The notes beneath the pieces were generated by a model that made no database searches, had not been told where the DNA came from, and saw only the letters and a list, made by a program, of their open reading frames with translations. A program made the translations under genes and the position numbers. DNA of 64,000 bases. Source: Anadara kagoshimensis (lineage: Eukaryota; Mollusca; Bivalvia; Arcoida; Arcidae). Positions 60,601-64,000 of the stretch are shown one piece after another; positions within the stretch are counted from its first letter, which is position 1; every line of letters begins with the position of its first letter. The DNA lies in contig CM037864.1 in assembly GCA_021292105.1 (NCBI GenBank), forward strand, positions 40,972,514-41,036,513. Direction: 5' to 3'.

Positions 60601-63533
60601 ATGCTAAATTACGAGCAATTTCATTAAATTACAGTTGATTTCATCGTAATACTTTATGAAAGCATGGAAATCATGGTACCAAAATTTTTATGGCAGCTTG
60701 TTCAACAAAAAAATAATTTTATGGGGCAGTAAAAAACAGACAATAAGGGCATAAAATCTTAACATTAGATTATTGGTGTTTTCATTATACTGGATTTAGA
60801 AATGGTGGTACCAAAATTTGAAAGAGGGCATTTTGGAGATTTTAAAGAATTTGGTTCACAAAAATAATATTTTATGGTTCATTAAAATAAGACAATATGG
60901 GCATCCAAATCTTGTATCATTAAATTATTTGCGTTTCTATGGTACTTTGCATTAGAAATTGTGGTACCAATATTTGAAAGAAAACAGTAGGTACAAGAAT
61001 TTAGTTCACAAAAATGACTGATTTTAAGGAGCAGTGAAAATAGACAAAATGGGCATAACAAAGCTTAAGACTTTAAAACAGTTGGAATTTCCATTGTACT
61101 GGTGGTACCAAAATTTGAGAGAAAGTATTATGTACAAGAGGTTTAGTTCACAAAAAGCTTATTTTATGGAGCAGTAAAAACTGACAATATTGGTATTAGT
61201 CTGTACATCATTGGGGCAATAAAGAATTCCCTAGCCACTATATCTGTCACTGGCAGTACTATATCACAGCAGAATTCTTAATTAGATGGATGACTGCAAG
61301 AGAAAAGAAAACAAGGATAAACAATTTACTGGAGCTGGAGGATATGTGTACTCTTTCTATCGTCAGCTACCAACTTAGGACTATCATTCATTATAATTTT
61401 TTTGGCCTTTGTGTTTTGCGAGAAAAGGTTTTGTGCTTACCAAAATTGTGAAAATGAACATTATTGTTAAACAAGAGCACCGCCGAGCGGAGCATTATAC
61501 GCCCGTGTTATATTGATCGAGTAGTACTATTTACTGAGAAGTATAAGTACAACTAGGATATATGTATGTAAAAACATATTACCAACTCCGTGTTCAGGCC
61601 ATAACTTGTAACCCAAAAAAGTTGTAATTCAAATTTGCACGAGATATTACCATGATTAAGGTGTAACTGTATAACAAATTTCATTTAAATCCATGTTTGT
61701 ATTGTCTACTGAATGGAATACAAACCACATGGTCATACATACAAAAATTTCTAAGTTAAAAAAGGGGCATAACTCCTCAAAAATAATCTGAAAAAGTTGT
61801 AATTCGAACTTGCACCAGATATTAACATCGTAAATGTGTATACCAAATGTATAACAAATTTCATTTAAATCCATGTTTGTATTGTCTACTGAATGGAATA
61901 CAAACCACATGGTCATACATACAAAAATTTCTAAGTTAAAAAAGGGGCATAACTCCTCAAAAATAATCTGAAAAAGTTGTAATTCGAACTTGCACCAGAT
62001 ATTAACATCGTAAATGTGTATACCAAATGTATAACAAATTTCATTTAAATCCATGTTTGTATTGTCTACTGAATGGAATACAAACCACATGGTCATACAT
62101 ACAAAAATTTCTAAGTTAAAAAAGGGGCATAACTCCTCCAAAAATAATCTGAAAAAGTTGTAATTCGAACTTGCACCAGATATTAACATCGTAAATGTGT
62201 ATACCAAATTTCATTTGAATCCATTAATAGTGGTAGGCTCTAATGATCGGAAACCACATGGTCATACATACAAAAATTTCTAAGTTAAAAAAGGGGCATA
62301 ACTCCTCCAAAAATAATCCGAAAAAGTTGTAATTCGAACTTGCACAAGGTATTACCATGGTAAAGCTGTATACCAAATTTCATTTGAATCCATAAATGTT
62401 TGTGGTCTCTATTGAACGGAATACAAATTGTTAACAGATGCCCGCCCAGACGCCTGCCCGCCCGCCCGGACGGACAGCACCGTAACATAATACGTCCCGT
62501 CATATGACAGGCGTATAAAAACTCTAAAATAGACAGATAAAACATGTTTAATGAGGTTATAAAATTTACTTAATTCAAATATATATTTACTTTAGTACTA
62601 ATTTTTACACGATTTTATGCAAACTCTGGTGGTGCACAAGATTCTTATTACGGAAAACTGTTTATTTCTGAAACCGAATAGATTCCAAATAAAAAATAAT
62701 AAATAATGATTTGTTTTGAAAAAAAACAGGAGGCTATTTGAATTCTATAACACATTCTGGTTTTGGTTGGAGTACATACTCCATTCTGAATCTTTATAAA
62801 TATGTACTCGTTATAAATATATACTCATTACATATATATATGATTACTCGTGCAACAATTTACAAATGCATTTCAACTCAAGATCTAAAAAACTTGTCAT
62901 CAAAAAGTCAAAAAGATCATACAATGTATCATATTAATATTATAAAAAATGCTAATATGATGCATTGTCTTTCTTATACTTTGAAATAGGAGCTAGAAAT
63001 TCTGTTATAACACACTAACCAATTACCCATAAACATTTCATTACATGTAGTACTAATTAAGACAACCAACCACTACTACAATAACAACTATCAAGTACAT
63101 CAGAGTTATCCCCCTTAGTTGAAATAAAAATCTTGATTCATGGAAAGTCATCCTATAAATTTCAATCAAAGCAAATTCAGAAATGTTGATTTCATCAGGC
63201 ACTGGTCACTCCCTGTACCTGTATATCATGGTACTGAGTCAAGTGATATCAGTAGTATATACTGGTAATATATCAATGACAATGCAGAGACAACTAGTAT
63301 CTCTAGCTATATTACCATAAGTTCTGGATTAACTATTTAAATTTCAATTGTTTCAGGTATGACATCAACTGAAGTAAAAGATTATACACAGACAGCACAG
63401 AAACAAAATGTAAAATCTTTGTATCCACCTACCTGGAACAAATGTGGAAGGCCAAAGAATGGATTTGTGGTTCTTCAAGATGGTAAATCCATGTGTGCTC
63501 GATACAGAGACCCACATAATAAACTTGTACTTG
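42095..63533 (+). CDS. fj: four-jointed (FJX1-type Golgi kinase), exons 1-2, partial at 3' end
   Basis: Four-jointed phosphorylates cadherin repeats of Fat and Dachsous in the Golgi and tunes planar polarity and growth. Seen: exons 42095-42882 and 63357-63533, with donor CCCAAAG|GTATGT, acceptor TTTCAG and donor CTTG|GTAAGT, all phase 1. A hydrophobic signal anchor sits at residues about 12-32. A long basic/acidic stem follows, containing a (GAT)n-encoded Asp run. Then come [16 protein letters not shown] and [18 protein letters not shown], which align with the FJX1 stretches GGVFWSRGLEEQVPRG and CGRSSNRLARFADG..CVRY with the same spacing. Kinase-core exons lie beyond the window. Odd: two one-base losses in exon 1 (A4 at 42584 and 42769) break the frame. 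Vertebrate and fly genes have this region in one exon. Identity is firm on the two motifs. Start chosen as the first ATG before the anchor. Confidence 0.88.
42510..42622 (+). repeat. (GAT)n trinucleotide repeat inside four-jointed exon 1
   Basis: Imperfect GAT/GAC run coding for an Asp-rich stretch of the luminal stem. The first of the two frame breaks lies in it. Confidence 0.85.
43182..43462. repeat. (TTGG)n microsatellite with interruptions
   Basis: TTGG tetranucleotides with GATTGGTAGA and GGGTGGGTGA interruptions that themselves recur, giving a higher-order pattern. The frames of 67-115 codons on both strands are artefacts. Confidence 0.95.
44033..44043 (+). repeat. left terminal inverted repeat
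   Basis: TACCCTGTCGA. It matches the right end exactly for 11 bp. The next bases, GAAT against TAAT, match at three of four positions. Confidence 0.75.
44050..44360. repeat. left subterminal array of GTTCATGAAC palindromes
   Basis: Exact palindromes at 44050, 44090, 44241 and 44351. Variants include ATTCATGAAC at 44079 and 44100 and many half sites (GTTCATCAAA). The layout matches the repetitive subterminal protein-binding regions of CACTA elements. Confidence 0.8.
44575..44765. repeat. dispersed repeat with (CAGA)n end, inside the transposon
   Basis: AGTGACCCAGTGACCTAG, TTGACCCAAAATGAGCC, then GACAGACAGACAGACAAAC. A bivalve-type intergenic repeat, related in style to 54296-54560 in opposite orientation. 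It sits between the array and the transposase stop codon. Confidence 0.55.
44817..46618 (-). CDS. transposase exon 4 (tnp2 catalytic core)
   Basis: Begins after TGCATTTCAG with GA-ATA-TGG (phase 1) and runs 600 codons to a stop at 44817. Carries all catalytic-core motifs. Confidence 0.85.
44817..49829 (-). CDS. CMC (CACTA/EnSpm, tnp2-type) transposase, 926 aa, four exons
   Basis: Predicted to cut and rejoin element ends in the nucleus. Exons on the minus strand are 49829-49697, 48862-48746, 47962-47234 and 46618-44817, with GT-AG introns all in phase 1 and no stop. Residues 21-42 form a C2H2 finger (CX2CX12HX4H). Residues about 108-206 are acidic and Ser-rich. C269, C272, C285 and C290 form a zinc-ribbon-like cluster. 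Exon 4 holds the tnp2 core: NTDG (D380), TADLPAK (D467), CITC (C486, C489), PDYMHC (D560), then [13 protein letters not shown] and FPFEDIN (E725) with HGTGN. By family knowledge D380, D560 and E725 are the likely catalytic triad. The start is the ATG just before the zinc finger. It diverges from the BEN gene. It appears intact and could be active. Confidence 0.85.
46905..47175. repeat. dispersed repeat inside transposase intron 3
   Basis: Starts ACAAGAGCGATC, includes GGCCATAACTCTGACG and ends in GGACGGACAGACAGATGGACAG. This type of non-autonomous repeat recurs at 48416 and 61472. Confidence 0.5.
47234..47962 (-). CDS. transposase exon 3 (acidic region and zinc ribbon)
   Basis: 729 bp, phase 1 to phase 1. 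Acceptor TTATTTTCAG, donor CCCCAG|GTATGT. Confidence 0.85.
48416..48665. repeat. dispersed repeat inside transposase intron 2
   Basis: ACAAGAGCGGTCAGAGGAACC opens it. AATTTCTAAGTTAAAGAGGGGCATAA in the middle is the same core found in the 180-bp repeat at 61681-62290. Confidence 0.55.
48746..48862 (-). CDS. transposase exon 2
   Basis: 117 bp, phase 1 to phase 1. Acceptor CTTATTCAG, donor CCTGAAG|GTATTA. Encodes a basic stretch with [14 protein letters not shown]. Confidence 0.8.
49697..49829 (-). CDS. transposase exon 1 (C2H2 zinc finger)
   Basis: 133 bp from ATG to donor AAAATGA|GTACGT. Encodes 44 residues with [10 protein letters not shown] and YHLNSAH. The open frame continues upstream of this ATG, but without any feature. 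Confidence 0.8.
49830..50106. promoter_or_regulatory. shared bidirectional promoter of the transposon genes
   Basis: 277 bp between the two start codons, richer in CpG than its surroundings. GCATGCGCA at 50079-50087 resembles an NRF1 site. TTATGGCGG at 50105-50113, overlapping the BEN ATG, resembles a YY1 site. Neither has been tested. No TATA box is evident for either gene. Confidence 0.5.
50107..50257 (+). CDS. BEN gene exon 1
   Basis: 151 bp from ATG to ATTGCAA|GTAAGT, phase 1. Encodes the [22 protein letters not shown] module. Confidence 0.75.
50107..54188 (+). CDS. transposon-encoded BEN-domain protein (frame broken by a 13-bp duplication)
   Basis: Likely DNA-binding partner of the transposase; BEN domains bind DNA in chromatin factors. 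Exons 50107-50257, 51112-51228, 51613-51843, 52391-52513 and 53646-54188, introns in phase 1. The N-terminal block has [11 protein letters not shown] and [12 protein letters not shown], a module I associate with BEN proteins. Exon 3 encodes about five repeats of APTQNSDDT. Exon 5 gives a coiled coil ([23 protein letters not shown]) and then a BEN-like domain ([37 protein letters not shown]) to a stop at 54188. A 13-bp tandem duplication (53846-53871) shifts the frame, so this copy stops at 53941 after about 305 residues, against 383 without it. The exon 5 start is uncertain: TTATTTCAG at 53736 looks better as an acceptor but is out of phase. Confidence 0.7.
50510..50815 (+). repeat. dispersed repeat inside BEN intron 1
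   Basis: ATGCCGCCACTAAGAGG and a G run, then GTCCGTCCGTCTGTCCGTCC, then two similar blocks with AAAAGTATTTGACCTA.AGTCATGAAACTTTACA. A known style of bivalve intergenic repeat. Confidence 0.6.
51112..51228 (+). CDS. BEN gene exon 2
   Basis: 117 bp, phase 1 to phase 1. Acceptor ACATTCCAG, donor GAGTATC|GTAAGT. Encodes [20 protein letters not shown] and an acidic helix. Confidence 0.75.
51613..51843 (+). CDS. BEN gene exon 3 with coding minisatellite
   Basis: 231 bp, phase 1 to phase 1. Acceptor AACTTTCAG, donor ACTTCTG|GTTAGT. A unit of 27 bp with longer variants encodes the PTQNSDD repeat. Confidence 0.7.
52391..52513 (+). CDS. BEN gene exon 4
   Basis: 123 bp, phase 1 to phase 1. Acceptor TGTTTTTCAG, donor ATAAGAG|GTAATT. 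Contains [10 protein letters not shown], a small basic patch. Confidence 0.65.
52723..53089. mobile_element. MITE with about 95-bp inverted repeats and 9-bp target duplication
   Basis: 367 bp. Ends are CATCGTCGGAAACCCACGG and its inverse, extending about 95 bp with few mismatches. It is flanked by CCCACCTGC at 52714-52722 and again at 53090-53098. The long inverted repeats and 9-bp duplication fit a Mutator-type (MULE) MITE. It lies in intron 4 of the BEN gene, so it is a later, nested insertion. Confidence 0.85.
53646..54188 (+). CDS. BEN gene exon 5 (coiled coil and BEN domain)
   Basis: Acceptor TATCTACAG at 53645 keeps phase 1, but its first 30 residues are hydrophobic and unlike coding sequence. 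The coiled coil starts near 53743. The BEN frame runs about 53872-54188, offset by the 13-bp duplication. Confidence 0.6.
53846..53871 (+). repeat. 13-bp tandem duplication breaking the BEN frame
   Basis: ATGGAAACTCAGA occurs twice in a row (53846-53858 and 53859-53871). Counting one copy only, the coiled-coil frame runs straight into the BEN-domain frame. Confidence 0.9.
54296..54560. repeat. dispersed repeat between BEN gene and right array
   Basis: Two similar blocks (GGTCATAGTTTTGATCCAGTC/GATGTTGGAGCTTTGACCCAATC, then TTCA.CAG.T..GT..GAATGTTCA). Same repeat style as 44575-44765. Confidence 0.5.
54565..54775. repeat. right subterminal array of GTTCATGAAC palindromes
   Basis: Eleven exact copies start at 54565, 54590, 54607, 54622, 54654, 54671, 54691, 54720, 54731, 54742 and 54766, mostly 11-32 bp apart. 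Degenerate copies and TTCATGAACTTGTGAAG spacers lie between them. Denser and cleaner than the left array. Confidence 0.9.
54801..54811 (-). repeat. right terminal inverted repeat
   Basis: TCGACAGGGTA, the exact complement of 44033-44043. Confidence 0.75.
54812..56250. other. four-jointed intron sequence without gene
   Basis: AT-rich. Includes a loosely repeated block at 54880-55170 (TATTGTCC and CATTAGATGTAAAAT.TT.G.ATC.AGCAC, about three times) and a copy of repeat C at 55428-55510. Confidence 0.5.
55428..55510 (+). repeat. dispersed repeat C copy
   Basis: TTTGCCAGTTTTTCAAAGTT, then TTTTGGATTGTGGTATGAACATGGATCAGC, as at 18940-19010. Confidence 0.6.
56265..56352. repeat. (GA)n microsatellite, about 88 bp
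   Basis: Uninterrupted GA run. The Arg-Glu frame across it is an artefact. Confidence 0.95.
57090..57295 (-). mobile_element. degenerate SINE (family A)
   Basis: The plus strand shows AAAGAACCCAATGACTTTCATTTC, CTAAGTGCTTGTCTAAAGAACAG and GAGCACTCTATCAATGAAGC. These correspond in order to the minus-strand SINE at 32123-32473. Confidence 0.65.
57325..57545 (+). repeat. tRNA-like SINE remnants
   Basis: An A-box-like TAGCTCAGTTGCTATAG (57339) and B-box-like AGTTCAATTCC (57360) form a short tRNA-like head. A second B box on the minus strand (GGATCAAACCC, near 57503-57513) suggests a second inverted fragment. Confidence 0.4.
57590..57626. repeat. (CT)n microsatellite
   Basis: CT dinucleotide run of about 37 bp. 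Confidence 0.95.
57640..58980. other. no supported gene
   Basis: AT-rich intron sequence. 57835-57880 and 58035-58065 hold short pieces of the GGTCAAATGGCCAGGTCAAACTTG repeat also seen at 34650. No exon was recognised. Confidence 0.45.
58990..59415. repeat. diverged tandem repeat of about 120 bp, about three to four copies
   Basis: Blocks share TATTGTAAAATAATATCTA, TTCCTGGTCA.ATTC.AGG and a GGTTCTGGATT..TAGA..AAACTAGAT piece in the same order. Confidence 0.65.
59698..59766. repeat. short tandem repeat GTGAGCCACTGAGTGAGTGG
   Basis: About three units of 20-24 bp with a (GAGT)n sub-pattern. Confidence 0.8.
60640..61190. repeat. diverged tandem repeat of about 130 bp, four copies
   Basis: Each block has GGTGGTACCAAAATTTGA, GTTCACAAAAAT, TTTTATGG.GCAGTAAAA and GACAATATGGGCAT. 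Copies have drifted. Confidence 0.75.
61472..62525. repeat. non-autonomous repeat element with expanded 180-bp tandem core
   Basis: Opens AACAAGAGCACCGCCGAGCGG..TTATACGCCCG and closes with GCCCGCCCGCCCGGACGGAC and ACAGGCGTATAAA. The tips TTATACGCC and GGCGTATAA are inverted. The core has 180-bp units: 61681-61860 and 61861-62040 are identical, a third starts at 62041, and two more diverged units follow to about 62440. The 183-codon minus-strand frame merely repeats itself every 60 residues. The core motif TTCTAAGTTAAA..GGGGCATAA recurs at 48520. Confidence 0.75.
62530..63356. other. end of four-jointed intron 1, no gene
   Basis: AT-rich, ending in the acceptor TTCAATTGTTTCAG at 63356. Nothing else was recognised. 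Confidence 0.5.
63357..63533 (+). CDS. fj: four-jointed exon 2
   Basis: 177 bp, phase 1 to phase 1. Carries [14 protein letters not shown] and [15 protein letters not shown], matching the FJX1 segment before its SYYLARLLG helix. That helix must lie in the next exon, outside the window. Confidence 0.85.
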
Positions 63534-63592
63534 GTAAGTTCCATTATTCATCATTTACACATTTCAGTTTCTGAAAGCTGTAAAATAAATAA

Positions 63593-63784
63593 CAAGGTCA
63601 TTATAAAATTAAAGTTAAATGTAAAAGAAAAGATTACTCTGTTGAAGCAACTCTGGCCAGTGCTGCTAAATTCAAATATGAAGTTGCTATTGCTAAAGTT
63701 ATTATAAGCGAATTTCCTCATCTTCAAGCCTGTAAAAACCTTTTCACAAACAAACATGAGTTGATGGAAGAACTGCTTGTGTGA
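63593..63784 (+). pseudogene. orphan coding-like fragment, 63 codons
   Basis: An open frame between an in-frame TAA and a TGA at 63782-63784 reads KCKRKDYSVEATLASAAKFK, then YEVAIAKVIISEFPHL and FTNKHELMEELLV. The balanced composition and good GC at third positions look like real protein. No acceptor fits four-jointed (phase 1 needed), and there is no own start codon. It is probably a relic of a transposon or processed gene. I do not recognise the family. Confidence 0.35.
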
Positions 63785-63850
63785 TTTACCAGGGCATCTT
63801 CTCAAGCAAAATACATTTGACACTTATGCTTTTGCTTTGGGCATCTTATT

Positions 63851-64000
63851 ATAGCTTAGTTGGTAAAGAGTTTGCTGTAAGTTAAGATGCGAAGTTAAGG
63901 TTCTAACCCTGGCTTGGTCTGTCAAAGACTAAAAATGGGTAGAGAACATTCTTTCACCAAGCATTAAATATTTAGAAATGAAAAGTCATGGGTCACTTGG
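63851..64000 (+). mobile_element. SINE (family A) head, truncated by window end
   Basis: A box TAGCTTAGTTGGTAAAGAG and B box GGTTCTAACCC, then GGTAGAGAACATTCTTTCACCAAGCATTAA and GAAATGAAAAGTCATGGG. These are the inverse of the matching parts at 32330-32470. Confidence 0.7.

Larger units (their letters stand above)
42883..63356 (+). other. 20.5-kb phase-1 intron of four-jointed
   Basis: Bounded by GTATGT and TTTCAG, joining residues ...VPK-G and MTSTEVKDY. The 34 residues between the [12 protein letters not shown] motif and CGRPKNG match the human FJX1 spacing, so no exon is missing inside. It hosts the transposon 44033-54811 and several repeats. Confidence 0.85.

Noticed and set aside
61656..62207. 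183-codon open frame on the minus strand
   Set aside because: It repeats itself every 60 residues because it lies across identical 180-bp tandem repeats. No protein features.

Overview
The window is nuclear DNA of an invertebrate animal, most likely a bivalve mollusc. The support is AT-rich sequence with very long introns, GT-AG splice sites, dense tRNA-derived SINEs of the type common in molluscs, short inverted-repeat transposons, and many micro- and minisatellites. The species cannot be named from the sequence alone.

One host gene is recognised with confidence: four-jointed (fj/FJX1), a Golgi type II membrane kinase of the Fat/Dachsous pathway. Its first exon (42095-42882, +) and second exon (63357-63533, +) are separated by a 20.5-kb phase-1 intron, and the gene runs off the right edge. 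Exon 1 carries two single-base frame breaks, each in an A4 run, which look like sequencing or assembly errors.

Inside that intron lies what I read as a whole DNA transposon of about 10.8 kb (44033-54811). It has 11-bp perfect terminal inverted repeats (TACCCTGTCGA). Both ends carry subterminal clusters of the perfect palindrome GTTCATGAAC: 4 exact copies on the left and 11 on the right. It holds two divergently transcribed multi-exon genes sharing a 277-bp promoter. On the minus strand is an apparently intact 926-aa transposase of the CACTA/EnSpm (CMC, tnp2) type, in four exons. On the plus strand is a protein with a coiled coil and a C-terminal BEN DNA-binding domain. I infer that the BEN protein is the factor that binds the palindromic arrays, playing the part TnpA plays in plant En/Spm. 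The BEN gene has a 13-bp tandem duplication that cuts off the BEN domain in this copy. A 367-bp MITE with a 9-bp target-site duplication sits in its last intron.

Region by region: 1-42000 is mostly repeats and anonymous AT-rich DNA. It holds one two-exon candidate gene on the minus strand (16844-18421) and a few weaker exon candidates. Notable repeats are SINEs (5412, 11968, 16047, 17580, 32123, 32508, 35100), paired 183-bp MITEs (6131, 17684), a minisatellite at 29545-30345, a 41-bp minisatellite at 36046, and a 141-bp satellite at 36780 that appears to derive from a SINE segment. From 41480 to 42882 is the fj upstream region and exon 1. From 43182 to 43462 is a TTGG microsatellite, followed by the transposon. 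From 54812 to 63356 the intron continues with simple repeats, degenerate tandem families and a repeat element with perfect 180-bp tandem copies (61472-62525). After fj exon 2 come an orphan coding-like fragment (63593-63784) and a SINE head at the right edge.
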